Positions 18,773 to 27,810 are shown, counted from the first letter of the stretch. The stretch is 38,623 nucleotides of DNA from Candidatus Bacteroides merdipullorum (GCA_019116045.1 DXCK01000058.1:1-38623), one strand, 5' to 3'. A program made the numbers and translations. Notes: generated by a model from the letters alone, not told the origin.

Positions 18773-20263
18773 ATGAACTTCTTATCATTATTTGTTCTCA
18801 TTCCCCTGCTGATGTTGCTGGGCCTTTGGCTGAGCCGCAACATCTCACAAATACGCACGGTAATGGTGACCGGAGCCTCGGCGCTGTTGATACTGTCTAT
18901 CGCGCTGACTGTCATGTATCTGCAGGCTCGCCAGGGAGGTGCAACAGACGAAATGTTGTTTTGCGCCGACATGGTTTGGTATCCGGCACTTAATATACAC
19001 TATTCTGTGGGCGTAGATGGCATATCAGTTGTCATGCTGTTGCTCTCGTCCATTATTGTATTCACTGGCACATTTGCTTCTTGGCGCTTGCAACCACTTA
19101 CGAAAGAATATTTCCTGTGGTTCACATTCCTGTCACTGGGTGTATTCGGTTTCTTCATCTCGATAGATTTGTTCACCATGTTCATGTTCTACGAGGTGGC
19201 TTTGATTCCGATGTACCTGCTGATTGGCGTATGGGGTTCTGGCCACAAGGAATACTCGGCCATGAAACTGACGCTGATGTTGATGGGTGGCTCGGCCTTC
19301 TTGCTGATTGGCATCTTGGGCATCTATTTCGGTTCGGGTGCAACGACCATGAATTTGCTTGAAATTGCGGATTTGCATAATATCCCTATCGAACAGCAAC
19401 GCATCTGGTTCCCGCTTACTTTTATTGGTTTTGGTGTGTTGGGGGCTTTGTTCCCGTTCCACACATGGAGCCCTGATGGTCATGCTTCGGCGCCTACGGC
19501 TGTATCGATGTTGCATGCCGGCGTGCTGATGAAGCTGGGAGGTTATGGTTGCTTCCGCATCGCCATGTATCTGATGCCTGAGGCTGCCAATGAGTTGGCG
19601 TGGATATTTATTGTCCTGACTGGTATTTCGGTTGTATATGGTGCGTTCTCGGCTTGCGTACAGACGGACTTGAAGTATATCAATGCTTATTCTTCGGTAT
19701 CGCACTGCGGCCTGGTGCTGTTTGCCATCTTGATGATGAACCAGACGGCCAGCACGGGTGCTGTGCTGCAGATGTTGTCGCACGGATTGATGACGGCTTT
19801 GTTCTTCGCCCTGATCGGTATGATTTACGGACGGACTCATACGCGTGACATCCGTGAATTGAACGGACTGATGAAAATCATGCCTTTCTTGTCTGTATGT
19901 TATGTGATTGCCGGTCTGGCCAACTTGGGTCTGCCGGGTTTGAGCGGATTCGTGGCCGAGATGACCATCTTTACCGGTGCATTCCAACTGGATGACACGT
20001 TCCACCGTGTGTGGACGGTCATTGCTTGTACCTCTATTGTTATCACGGCGGTCTACATTCTGCGCCTGGTGGGCAAGATTCTGTATGGCACTTGCACGAA
20101 CAAGCATCATTTGGCCCTGACTGACGCGACGTGGGACGAGCGCACGGCGGTCATTGTCCTCATTGTCTGCGTAGCTGCCCTGGGTCTGGCTCCTTGGTGG
20201 ATAAGCAACATGATTGGCGACAGCGTATTGCCGATAATCAACCATCTGGCAGTAGTTCAATAA
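18773..20263 (+). CDS. nuoM: NADH-quinone oxidoreductase subunit M
   Basis: This is the second antiporter-like proton-pumping subunit, of 496 residues and about fourteen helices. It has FTMFMFYEVALIPMYLLIGV, with the buried glutamate. It also has FPFHTWSPDGHASAPTAVSM, LHAGVLMKLGGYG, and CVQTDLKYINAYSSVSHCG. The HxxH-like pattern and the SPDGHASAP form separate it from NuoL. nuoN follows after 34 bp. Confidence 0.97.
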   Translation: MNFLSLFVLIPLLMLLGLWLSRNISQIRTVMVTGASALLILSIALTVMYLQARQGGATDEMLFCADMVWYPALNIHYSVGVDGISVVMLLLSSIIVFTGTFASWRLQPLTKEYFLWFTFLSLGVFGFFISIDLFTMFMFYEVALIPMYLLIGVWGSGHKEYSAMKLTLMLMGGSAFLLIGILGIYFGSGATTMNLLEIADLHNIPIEQQRIWFPLTFIGFGVLGALFPFHTWSPDGHASAPTAVSMLHAGVLMKLGGYGCFRIAMYLMPEAANELAWIFIVLTGISVVYGAFSACVQTDLKYINAYSSVSHCGLVLFAILMMNQTASTGAVLQMLSHGLMTALFFALIGMIYGRTHTRDIRELNGLMKIMPFLSVCYVIAGLANLGLPGLSGFVAEMTIFTGAFQLDDTFHRVWTVIACTSIVITAVYILRLVGKILYGTCTNKHHLALTDATWDERTAVIVLIVCVAALGLAPWWISNMIGDSVLPIINHLAVVQ

Positions 20264-20297
20264 TCATTAACCCGTAAATACTAATAGTTACAATAAC

Positions 20298-21737
20298 ATG
20301 GATTACAGTCAATTTCTACTGATGAAGGAAGAGCTCTCGCTGATTGCGGTTATCGTTATCCTTTTCATAGCAGACCTCTTCATGAGTCCTGACAATCACA
20401 AACGTGACGGGAAGCCGGTATTGAATACCATCCTCCCGATAGCTTTGCTGCTGATACATACGCTCATCACCATCGTGCCCGGTGGGGAGGTCAACTTGTT
20501 TGGCGGCATGTACATCAATACTCCGGTGCAAAGCATCGTGAAGTCTATCTTGAGTGTGGGAACGCTGGTGGTGTTCCTGATGGCACACGAGTGGATGCGC
20601 CGCGAGGAGAACCACATCAAGCAGGGTGAGTTTTATGTGCTGACGCTCTCGACGCTGCTGGGCATGTATTTCATGATTTCGGCGGGCCACTTCCTGATGT
20701 TCTTCATCGGGTTGGAGACGGCCAGCATCCCGATGGTGGCTCTGATTGCGTTCGACAAATTCCGTTTCCAATCCGCAGAGGCGGGTGCGAAGTATATACT
20801 GACGGCGATGTTTTCCAGCGCGCTGCTGTTGTTCGGTATTTCGCTGATTTACGGTACGACGGGGACGTTGTACTTTGAGGACATTCCGGCCGCGCTGGAT
20901 GGCAGTGCGTTGCAGGTGATGGCGCTGGTGTTCTTCTTCTCGGGCATGGGCTTCAAGATTTCGCTGGTGCCGTTCCACTTGTGGACGGCCGACGTGTACG
21001 AGGGTTCGCCCAGCACGGTGACGGCTTACCTGAGCGTCATCTCGAAGGGTTCGGCGGCTTTCGTGCTGATGATTGTGCTGGTCAAGGTGTTTGCGCCGAT
21101 GGTGGCCGAGTGGCAGACCATTCTTTACTGGATTATCATCTTGTCCATCACCCTGGCCAACTTGTTTGCCCTGCGCCAGCAGAACCTGATGCGACTGATG
21201 GCTTTCTCGAGCATCTCGCAGGCGGGTTACATCATGCTGGGTGTCATTGCGGGCACGTCGACGGGTATGACTTCGTTGATTTACTACGTGCTGATTTACT
21301 TGTTTGCCAACCTGGGCGTGTTCACGGTCATCAACATCGTGATGCAGCGCACGGGCAAGGTGACGTTGACGGACTATAACGGCCTGTATACGACCAACCC
21401 GCGCCTGGCCTTCCTGATGACCTTGGCGCTGTTCTCGCTGGCCGGCATCCCGCCGTTCGCCGGGTTCTTCTCGAAGTTCTTCATCTTCGCCGCAGCTTTC
21501 GAGAGCGAGTTCCACCTGCTGGTGTTCATCGCCCTGGTCAACACGGTGCTGTCACTCTACTACTATCTGAGGGTGGTGAAGTCGATGTACATCAACAAGA
21601 GCGACGAGCCTATAGCCGCGTTCCGCAGCGACAACTACACGCGCGCCAGCCTGCTCGTGTGCACGGCCGGCATCATCGTGCTGAGCATCGCGAGCGTGGT
21701 ATACCAACATATTGACAAATTCTCGTTCGGTTTGTAA
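20298..21737 (+). CDS. nuoN: NADH-quinone oxidoreductase subunit N
   Basis: This third antiporter-like subunit of complex I has 479 residues and about fourteen helices. Diagnostic stretches are [38 protein letters not shown] and [19 protein letters not shown]. It also carries the broken helix [16 protein letters not shown]. It ends the operon and is followed 32 bp later by an intrinsic terminator. Codons here lean strongly to G or C in the third position compared with nuoA-J. Confidence 0.96.
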   Translation: MDYSQFLLMKEELSLIAVIVILFIADLFMSPDNHKRDGKPVLNTILPIALLLIHTLITIVPGGEVNLFGGMYINTPVQSIVKSILSVGTLVVFLMAHEWMRREENHIKQGEFYVLTLSTLLGMYFMISAGHFLMFFIGLETASIPMVALIAFDKFRFQSAEAGAKYILTAMFSSALLLFGISLIYGTTGTLYFEDIPAALDGSALQVMALVFFFSGMGFKISLVPFHLWTADVYEGSPSTVTAYLSVISKGSAAFVLMIVLVKVFAPMVAEWQTILYWIIILSITLANLFALRQQNLMRLMAFSSISQAGYIMLGVIAGTSTGMTSLIYYVLIYLFANLGVFTVINIVMQRTGKVTLTDYNGLYTTNPRLAFLMTLALFSLAGIPPFAGFFSKFFIFAAAFESEFHLLVFIALVNTVLSLYYYLRVVKSMYINKSDEPIAAFRSDNYTRASLLVCTAGIIVLSIASVVYQHIDKFSFGL

Positions 21738-21769
21738 ACCGCCAGAACGGGATTGTATCCCATGGACAG

Positions 21770-21806
21770 GATGCCGGGACGCGTGAGCGCCCCGGCATCT
21801 CTTTTT
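21770..21806 (+). terminator. Intrinsic terminator of the nuo operon
   Basis: GATGCCGGG (21770-21778) pairs perfectly with CCCGGCATC (21791-21799) across a 12-base loop and is followed by TCTTTTT. It is 32 bp after the nuoN stop. Confidence 0.9.
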
Positions 21807-21873
21807 ATGTGCGGCAGCAGAGCGCAATCCCCCGCCCCACCCGCATGCCGCCACAGGACAGGCACGAAGGAGG

Positions 21874-21972
21874 CCGGTTGCTACACTGGTGTGTAGTCAT
21901 GCACTACACTCGAGGGTAGCAAGAAGCTACACTGGTGAGTAATGATGAGCTACACTCGAGTGTAGCAACCGG
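21874..21972. repeat. Array of four 16 bp palindromic units at 23 bp spacing inside a 14 bp inverted repeat
   Basis: Four units begin at 21881, 21904, 21927 and 21950, each 16 bp, separated by unrelated 7 bp spacers. All share CTACACT on the left. Units 1 and 3 have a GGTG-type centre and units 2 and 4 a CTCGAG centre, so the types alternate. Unit 4 (CTACACTCGAGTGTAG) is a perfect palindrome; units 1, 2 and 3 have arms with 0, 1 and 2 mismatches. CCGGTTGCTACACT (21874-21887) is the exact reverse complement of 21959-21972. It lies between the nuo terminator and the TonB receptor gene, 162 bp before that gene's ATG. The role is unknown: operator cluster, processed RNA structure or repeat element. 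Confidence 0.85.
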
Positions 21973-22094
21973 ACACCTGCGCAGACCGAGCGCCCCCAAC
22001 ATTGCAACCCGTTTGTCACACCTTGCCACACCTTTGTAACGCCGGCGCAAGAGAAACGTATAGCCCGCGCAACAACCCTGTAACACGAAAGCCT

Positions 22095-22102
22095 CATCTT
22101 TG
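22095..22102 (+). promoter_or_regulatory. Weak -7-like box before the TonB receptor
   Basis: CATCTTTG differs from TAnnTTTG at the first base and sits 31 bp before the ATG at 22134. No -33 element is evident. A real start here would put the palindrome array about 130 bp upstream of transcription. Confidence 0.3.
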
Positions 22103-22133
22103 CAGCGGAAAAAGAATCAAAGAAAAAGACAAG

Positions 22134-24833
22134 ATGAGCACAAGACTGGATTTGGGAAGAATCCTCTTCCTTATTTTACTCTTCACACTCTCCTGCATGA
22201 CGTTGATGGCAGGAAACATCAAAGGAAACATCAGTGACAAAGAAACGCGCGAACCGCTGACAGGCGCCACCGTGCAAGTGGCCGGAACAAGCCAGGGAGC
22301 CGTGGCTGACATCGACGGCAACTACCACCTCAACCTGAAACCCGGCACCTACACCCTGCAAGTGTCATACGTAGGCTACCGCACCGAGACGCTGGACAAC
22401 GTGACCGTCACCCAGGCCGACCTCGTGCTGAACTTCGAACTGGCGCCAGACACCGAAGTGCTGGGCGAAGTCACCGTCACCGCCCGCAAGAACCTCGAAG
22501 GCGAACGCGCCCTCCAGATGGAACGCCAGAAAGCCACCCTGGCCATCGAAAACATGGGAGCCAAGGAGATGACCCTCAAAGGCATCAGCAACGTGCAGGA
22601 AGGCGTCAAGCAAATCACCGGAATCTCCATTGCCGACGCCGGACAACTCATCGTCCGCGGCCTGGGCGACCGATACAGCACCACCACCCTGAACGGACTG
22701 CCCATCGCCTCGCCCAACCCCGACAACAAGCTGATACCCCTCAACCTGTTCCCCTCCAGCACCGTACAAAACATCACCGTCAGCAAAGTCTACGACGCAG
22801 CCGTCTTCGCCGACTACTCCGGCGCCCACATCGACATCAGCACCAAAGAAAACACCACAGGCAACTTCTTCAACATCAGCTTCAACGCAGGCGCCCACAT
22901 CAACGCCCTGGGCAAAGACTTCTACCACATGGACCGAGGCTCGCTCTTCACCCAGTCCACCCTGGCAGCCCCCGTCTACGACCTCTCCACCTCCGACTTC
23001 CGCGACTACGTAAAAGAGAACAACATCTTCGACACCACCTTCGACGTCGAACGCAAAAAAGCCCTGCCCGAATTCAGCGGAAACATCGGCGCAGGCCACG
23101 ACTGGACCATCGGCAACCAAACCATCAGCCTCCTGGCCTCATTCAGCATGAGCAACGGCACCGAAATCATACAAGACGCCTTCTACCGCGACATGGACAC
23201 CTCGGGCGACACCAAAAACGACTTCAACTACGACGAATACACCAGCCGACTCAACCTCACCGGACTCGCCTCCGCTAGCATCACCCTGCGCAAAGAAGAC
23301 CGCATCGGCTACAGCTTCTTCTACGCACGCAACGCCGAAAACAGCTACCAAGACCGACAAGGCACCGACTACGAAGACAACCACCTGCTGGGCAACAACA
23401 GCGTCACACACATCTACACCCTCCAGAACCACCAGCTCAACGGCCTGCACCACCTCGGACAACAATGGCTCCTGACCTGGGCAGGCTCATACGGCAAAAC
23501 CAGCAGCCAAGAACCCGACCGCCGCCAAGTCATGTTCGAACAAAACAACGACGGCACCCTCGAACTCTTCAAACTGAACCAACAAGAAACCAACCGCTAC
23601 TTCGGCGACCTGACAGAAGACGAATGGATAGGCAGCCTCGCCCTGAAATACAACTGGAGCGAGAACAACCACGTGACCGCCGGCCTCAACTACAAAGACA
23701 AGAACCGCGACTACTCGGCCACACGCTTCTACTACAACCTACACGCCCTGAACCCCGAAATCGACAACATCTACCACACCAGCGGCTACCTCAACCAAGA
23801 AAACATCGCCAACGGCACCATCATCGTAAACCGCAACATGCAACCCCAAGACCGCTACCGCGCCGGGATGAACATCTACGCCGGCTACGTGCAAACCGAC
23901 TTCTACCCCCTCGCCTCACTGCTGGTCAACGTAGGCCTGCGCTACGAATACGCCCAACAATGGGTCGAATACGCCATCGAAGGCGAACGCCCCTACCAAC
24001 GCCGCCGCGACCTGAACAAGCACGACCTCTTCCCGACCGTCAACCTGAAATACAGCATCAACCACCAAAACAACCTGCGCCTCTCCATCTCGCGCACCAT
24101 CACCCGCCCCTCGTTCATCGAAATGGCCCCCTTCCTCTACGAAGAATCCTACGGCTCAGCCCGCATCCGAGGTAACGACGACCTGCAAAACGGCTACAAC
24201 TACAACCTCGACCTGCGCTACGAACGCTTCAGCGACAACGGCGACATGTTCTCCATCACCGGATACTTCAAACACCTGGACAAACCCATCGAACGCACCC
24301 AAATCTACCAAGGAGGAGGCACCACACACTCCTTCCAAAACGCCGACCAAGGCATGGCCACCGGCATCGAAGCCGAAATACGCAAACAACTGTTCAAAGA
24401 CCTGCGTCTGGGAGCCAACGTATCCTACATGTACACCAACGTGAAGCTGCCCGAAAGCGGCGCCTACACCAACAAAGAACGCTCCCTGCAAGGCGCATCA
24501 CCCATCCTCCTGAACGCCGACCTCACCTACTCGCCCCGCTTCAGCGAAGAACGCGCCCTGAACCTCGCCTTACTCTACAACCTGCAAGGCAAGCGCATCC
24601 ATGCCGTAGGCCTCTCCGGCATGGGCGATGTAGAACAGCAAGCCGTACACACCCTCAACTTCAATGCCAGCTACACCCTGAACAGCCACTTCACGCTAAA
24701 ACTGCAAGTGAACGACCTGCTGAACCGCGATGTCGTGTTCAAGCAAGAACTGCCACAAGCCGGACAAACCGTCGAAGTAGAACGATACAAGACAGGCTGC
24801 AATTTCGAAGTAGGCTTCAGCTACCGGCTCTGA
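22134..24833 (+). CDS. TonB-dependent outer-membrane receptor with carboxypeptidase-like N-terminal domain
   Basis: This energised outer-membrane transporter has 899 residues. A signal peptide occupies residues 1 to about 24. A CarboxypepD_reg-like beta-sandwich follows: GNISDKETREPLTGATVQVA, then YHLNLKPGTYTLQVSYVGYR. The plug has a VTVTARK TonB-box-like stretch, and GQLIVRGLGDRYSTTTLNG with NPDNKLIPLNLFPSS. From about residue 240 the sequence is barrel-like, ending in an aromatic-rich strand (FEVGFSYRL). The ligand is unknown: no SusD partner follows, but a beta-helix lipoprotein does. The ATG at 22134 is chosen because the signal peptide starts there; the frame is open to 22002 without supporting features. 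Codons end almost only in C or G, unlike the AT-rich genes after 26200. Confidence 0.92.
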   Translation: MSTRLDLGRILFLILLFTLSCMTLMAGNIKGNISDKETREPLTGATVQVAGTSQGAVADIDGNYHLNLKPGTYTLQVSYVGYRTETLDNVTVTQADLVLNFELAPDTEVLGEVTVTARKNLEGERALQMERQKATLAIENMGAKEMTLKGISNVQEGVKQITGISIADAGQLIVRGLGDRYSTTTLNGLPIASPNPDNKLIPLNLFPSSTVQNITVSKVYDAAVFADYSGAHIDISTKENTTGNFFNISFNAGAHINALGKDFYHMDRGSLFTQSTLAAPVYDLSTSDFRDYVKENNIFDTTFDVERKKALPEFSGNIGAGHDWTIGNQTISLLASFSMSNGTEIIQDAFYRDMDTSGDTKNDFNYDEYTSRLNLTGLASASITLRKEDRIGYSFFYARNAENSYQDRQGTDYEDNHLLGNNSVTHIYTLQNHQLNGLHHLGQQWLLTWAGSYGKTSSQEPDRRQVMFEQNNDGTLELFKLNQQETNRYFGDLTEDEWIGSLALKYNWSENNHVTAGLNYKDKNRDYSATRFYYNLHALNPEIDNIYHTSGYLNQENIANGTIIVNRNMQPQDRYRAGMNIYAGYVQTDFYPLASLLVNVGLRYEYAQQWVEYAIEGERPYQRRRDLNKHDLFPTVNLKYSINHQNNLRLSISRTITRPSFIEMAPFLYEESYGSARIRGNDDLQNGYNYNLDLRYERFSDNGDMFSITGYFKHLDKPIERTQIYQGGGTTHSFQNADQGMATGIEAEIRKQLFKDLRLGANVSYMYTNVKLPESGAYTNKERSLQGASPILLNADLTYSPRFSEERALNLALLYNLQGKRIHAVGLSGMGDVEQQAVHTLNFNASYTLNSHFTLKLQVNDLLNRDVVFKQELPQAGQTVEVERYKTGCNFEVGFSYRL

Positions 24834-24903
24834 CCCAAGCATAAACTAAACAAAAACAATTAAATAAACAATCTATTCAACAACACTTTAATTATTGAAC
24901 ATT

Positions 24904-26055
24904 ATGAGCAGAAAATTATTCTCAATGATGCTGATGGCCGGCATGGTATGCTTCTCGGCTTGCAGCGATGACAATGACAACAACGGCGGTAACAACGGCG
25001 GCAATGAGTCCATTCTCACAGGCGAAATCTCGCAGGACATGACCATCAACGCAGGCGAACAGTGGACCTTGGACGGTGTATGCCGCGTGAAGTCCGGCGC
25101 CACGCTGACCATCGGTGCCGGCGTGACCATCACAGCCAAAGACGACGATATCTTGGACTACATTCTCGTGGAACAAGGCGCCAAAATCATTGCCGAGGGC
25201 ACAGCCAGCAACCCCATCATCATGACCGCCGAACACCAGGCAGCCGGTGCATGGGGAGGCCTCCACATCTGTGGCAGAGCCCACACCAACGTGGCAGGCG
25301 GAACGGGTAACTCCGAAATCGGCGGTGCCACCTATGGCGGCAGCGACGACAGCGACAACTCCGGTTCGCTGAAATATGTCCGCATCGAATACGGCGGCTA
25401 TCCTATCGACACTGAAACAGAAGCCAACGGCATCACGTTCTATGGAGTAGGCAGCGGTACAGTAGTAGAAAACTGCCAAGCTTACATGTGCTCCGACGAC
25501 GGTTTCGAATGGTTCGGTGGCTCGGTAAACGTAAGAAACCTCATCTCCGTAAACTGCAGTGACGACTCTTTCGACTGGACAGAAGGCTGGAACGGCACTG
25601 CCACCAACTTGCTGGCTTACCAAGAAGCAGAAAACACGCTGGGCTACAACTGCGATTGCCTCATCGAAGCCGACAATAACGGCAGCGACCCTGAGGGAGC
25701 TACTCCAGTTTCTTTCCCAACACTACAGAACCTGCTCCTCGTAGGAAACGGCTCTGATACGCAAGGCATCCGTCTCCGCGCCGGCACGAAGGTTAACATT
25801 GACGGCGCCATCGTTTGCGGCAAAGGCATGCCCCTGACAGTAGAAACCACACAAACGGAAACTTCCTTGAAGGACGGCGAATCCACACTGCAAAACATGA
25901 CCATCAGTGCCGACCTCGTAAGCGAATTGGGCATCTACACCAACGACGATTTCATCGCCGCCACAGGCAACAGCGTAGACCCCAACTTGAGCTACACTTT
26001 GGCTGATGCTATCGACGCCTGCGATTGGATTACAGGTAACTGGGTAAAACAATAA
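24904..26055 (+). CDS. Beta-helix surface lipoprotein paired with the TonB receptor
   Basis: The 383-residue protein is a likely lipoprotein: a short signal sequence ends in CFSAC, with Cys20 as the lipidated residue. It is followed by SDDNDNN, an acidic stretch like the Bacteroides signal for export to the cell surface. A low-complexity Asn/Gly linker leads to a repetitive body (VKSGATLTIGAGVTITAKDD, then GAWGGLHICGRAH, YGGSDDSDNSGSLKYVRIEY, SDDGFEWFGGSVNVRN), which looks like a right-handed parallel beta-helix. I recall relatives beside TonB receptors in Bacteroidetes and in some Proteobacteria, sometimes mislabelled as transporters. It begins 70 bp after the receptor and ends before a terminator, so the two form a receptor-lipoprotein operon. 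The substrate is unknown. Confidence 0.8.
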   Translation: MSRKLFSMMLMAGMVCFSACSDDNDNNGGNNGGNESILTGEISQDMTINAGEQWTLDGVCRVKSGATLTIGAGVTITAKDDDILDYILVEQGAKIIAEGTASNPIIMTAEHQAAGAWGGLHICGRAHTNVAGGTGNSEIGGATYGGSDDSDNSGSLKYVRIEYGGYPIDTETEANGITFYGVGSGTVVENCQAYMCSDDGFEWFGGSVNVRNLISVNCSDDSFDWTEGWNGTATNLLAYQEAENTLGYNCDCLIEADNNGSDPEGATPVSFPTLQNLLLVGNGSDTQGIRLRAGTKVNIDGAIVCGKGMPLTVETTQTETSLKDGESTLQNMTISADLVSELGIYTNDDFIAATGNSVDPNLSYTLADAIDACDWITGNWVKQ

Positions 26056-26082
26056 AATTCTTTAAGATAACACCCTTACGAT

Positions 26083-26121
26083 AAAAAAGGATACACTCAA
26101 ACTCAGGTGTATCCTTTTTTT
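26083..26121 (+). terminator. Intrinsic terminator of the TonB receptor-lipoprotein operon
   Basis: GGATACAC (26089-26096) pairs with GTGTATCC (26107-26114). The stem has an A-run before it and seven Ts after it, so it could work on both strands. It starts 27 bp after the lipoprotein stop. Confidence 0.88.
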
Positions 26122-26176
26122 ATACCCGCTTCCGAAAAAAAAACGCACCACAGCCCCCTTTTCCCAAAATAATTCC

Positions 26177-26184
26177 TACATTTG
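26177..26184 (+). promoter_or_regulatory. Candidate -7 box for the DUF2461 gene
   Basis: TACATTTG matches TAnnTTTG, 42 bp before the ATG at 26227 and downstream of the previous terminator. No clear -33 TTTG is present. Confidence 0.5.
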
Positions 26185-26226
26185 CGCTTATCGGTATCAT
26201 ACATTAATTCACAGAAGAAAAAACTT

Positions 26227-26904
26227 ATGAAGACCGTCATTAAATTTCTCGAACAACTGAAGCGCAATAACAACCGAACATGGTTCACTGCACATAAAGA
26301 TGAATATCGCGCAGCTCAAGCCCTATTCGATGCCCTGACTGAACAACTCATCACAGGCATTGCCTCCTTCGACGAACGTATCAAAGACCTAACGGTAAAG
26401 GATTGTACTTATCGCATCTATCGTGACACACGTTTTTCGTCCGACAAGAGTCCTTACAAGACACACATAGGAGCTTTTATCTGTCCAGGAGGGAAAAAAT
26501 CAGGATTCGCAGGCTATTACTTCCAAGTAGGACCGGACGAAAAAGGTTATAATTCCGGTAATATGTTGGCCTCGGGACATTATATGATAGAATCACAAGC
26601 GCTACGTACGCTACGCGAAGATATCTGCAACGGAGATGGAGATTTCGAACAGACGATACGCCAAGCACCCGATTTCCAGTTGGACAACGACAATAAACTG
26701 AAACGCGTACCCAATGGCTATCCGCGCGATACGTCCTTCTCCGAATATCTAAAATACCGTACCTATTGCTTAGTCTGTTCCCCAGGAAAAAACTTTGCAT
26801 TGACGGACAATTTGGCAGAACGCACCATTGAATTATTCCGTACAACTCATCCATTCGTCGAATACATTAATCGTGCCATCGCCTTTACACGAGACGAATT
26901 ATAA
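26227..26904 (+). CDS. DUF2461 family protein
   Basis: This 225-residue protein of a conserved family has no established function. Typical features are FLEQLKRNNNRTWFTAHKDE at the N-terminus, then YRIYRDTRFSSDKSPYKTHI and GFAGYYFQVGPDEKGYNSGN, and the C-terminal KYRTYCLVCS. Nothing suggests a signal peptide or membrane segment, so it is probably cytoplasmic. The ATG at 26227 places the conserved domain at the N-terminus; an upstream in-frame start lies too close to the promoter box. It is 11 bp before the next lipoprotein gene, suggesting co-transcription, although the two products have no known link. Confidence 0.88.
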   Translation: MKTVIKFLEQLKRNNNRTWFTAHKDEYRAAQALFDALTEQLITGIASFDERIKDLTVKDCTYRIYRDTRFSSDKSPYKTHIGAFICPGGKKSGFAGYYFQVGPDEKGYNSGNMLASGHYMIESQALRTLREDICNGDGDFEQTIRQAPDFQLDNDNKLKRVPNGYPRDTSFSEYLKYRTYCLVCSPGKNFALTDNLAERTIELFRTTHPFVEYINRAIAFTRDEL

Positions 26905-26915
26905 ATATATACATC

Positions 26916-27593
26916 ATGAACCAGCACAGTTTTATATGGGTTATAATTTTTGCCTGTCTGACAACAATCTACGGATGTGGCACCAGCCGAAACGTGACAA
27001 GTGGAACCCCCGGTGCTACTTTAGCTGGAGCAAGCATTGGCGGAAACATTGGCGGCATGATGGGAGGACTGATAGGTGAAAACCGGCATGGCTGGCACGG
27101 AGGATACCGAGGATCGGCCATTGGTTCCATTGTAGGAACTGTAGCCGGTGCTGTTATCGGCAACGCTGTCTCACGCAATAAAGTTCAAGAAGAAAGCATG
27201 GCCACAGCCTCCCAAGAAGAAGGCATATACTCACACTCCTCAAATATAGAACAGCTACGAATACAAAAAATACGTTTCATTGACGATAACCGTGACCACA
27301 TCATCTGTTCAGGTGAACACAGCAAAGTGATATTCGAAATCATAAATGAAGGTCACCAACCGGCTACCAACATTGTGCCGATAGTAGAAGAAACTACGGG
27401 AACGAAACGCATTCATATCTCTCCTCCTATCTTAGTAGAAAAAATAAATCCCCACAAGGGTGTGAAATATACCGCCACTGTCACAGCCGGGAAACGAATA
27501 AAAACTGGAAAAATCGTTCTACGTGTAGCCGTGGCTGACGATACAGGACAACAATACGATTGGCAGGAATTTACCATACCTACTCAACGATGA
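26916..27593 (+). CDS. Glycine-zipper lipoprotein
   Basis: The 225-residue protein has a signal sequence ending in TIYGCG, with Cys21 as the probable lipid site. Residues about 30-90 form a glycine-zipper region (GATLAGASIGGNIGGMMGG, then GSAIGSIVGTVAGAVIGNAV) that could span or oligomerise in a membrane. A linker follows, and then a beta-rich C-terminal domain (about residues 115-225) containing FEIINEGHQPATNIVPIVEE, which resembles an immunoglobulin-like or CARDB-type fold. The function is unknown. In other bacteria glycine-zipper lipoproteins are linked to envelope stability. There is no acidic export signal after the cysteine, so it may face the periplasm. Confidence 0.78.
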   Translation: MNQHSFIWVIIFACLTTIYGCGTSRNVTSGTPGATLAGASIGGNIGGMMGGLIGENRHGWHGGYRGSAIGSIVGTVAGAVIGNAVSRNKVQEESMATASQEEGIYSHSSNIEQLRIQKIRFIDDNRDHIICSGEHSKVIFEIINEGHQPATNIVPIVEETTGTKRIHISPPILVEKINPHKGVKYTATVTAGKRIKTGKIVLRVAVADDTGQQYDWQEFTIPTQR

Positions 27594-27630
27594 ATAATAC
27601 TTTCGTTTAACCCTTAAATACATACAGATT

Positions 27631-27810
27631 ATGGCAGACAATTATCTGGAAAAACAGTATGAAGACTACCAAGCACGCAAAGCGGCTTGGGAGTGGGAAC
27701 GCAAACATGGTAAAAAAATGAAAAAGGCCGCCACGCAACAGCCAGAGCCAGTACTTCCTCCTCATCCTGATGACGCTGATTTCATCGAAGAAGAGGAAGA
27801 AGACCGTTAG
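27631..27810 (+). CDS. Small charged conserved-looking protein (59 aa)
   Basis: An ATG at 27631 opens a 59-codon frame ending at TAG 27808-27810. It begins 37 bp after the glycine-zipper lipoprotein gene on the same strand. The product is highly charged and soluble: a helical first half (MADNYLEKQYEDYQARKAAW), a basic patch HGKKMKKAA, a proline turn VLPPHPDD and an acidic tail FIEEEEEDR. Codon use and helical periodicity look genuine, and I recall similar short proteins in Bacteroides. The function is unknown. Confidence 0.7.
   Translation: MADNYLEKQYEDYQARKAAWEWERKHGKKMKKAATQQPEPVLPPHPDDADFIEEEEEDR

Noticed and set aside
20316-21515. Long minus-strand open frame opposite nuoN
   Set aside because: It is composed mostly of Arg, His, Gln and Glu and is a shadow of a clear membrane subunit.
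21881-21965. CRISPR-like array
   Set aside because: The repeats are palindromic 16-mers that vary between units, spacers are only 7 bp, and no cas gene is present.
22365-23120. Minus-strand open frame opposite the TonB receptor
   Set aside because: It is an artefact of the strong C-ending codon use of the receptor and has a Val/Gly/Asp-only composition.
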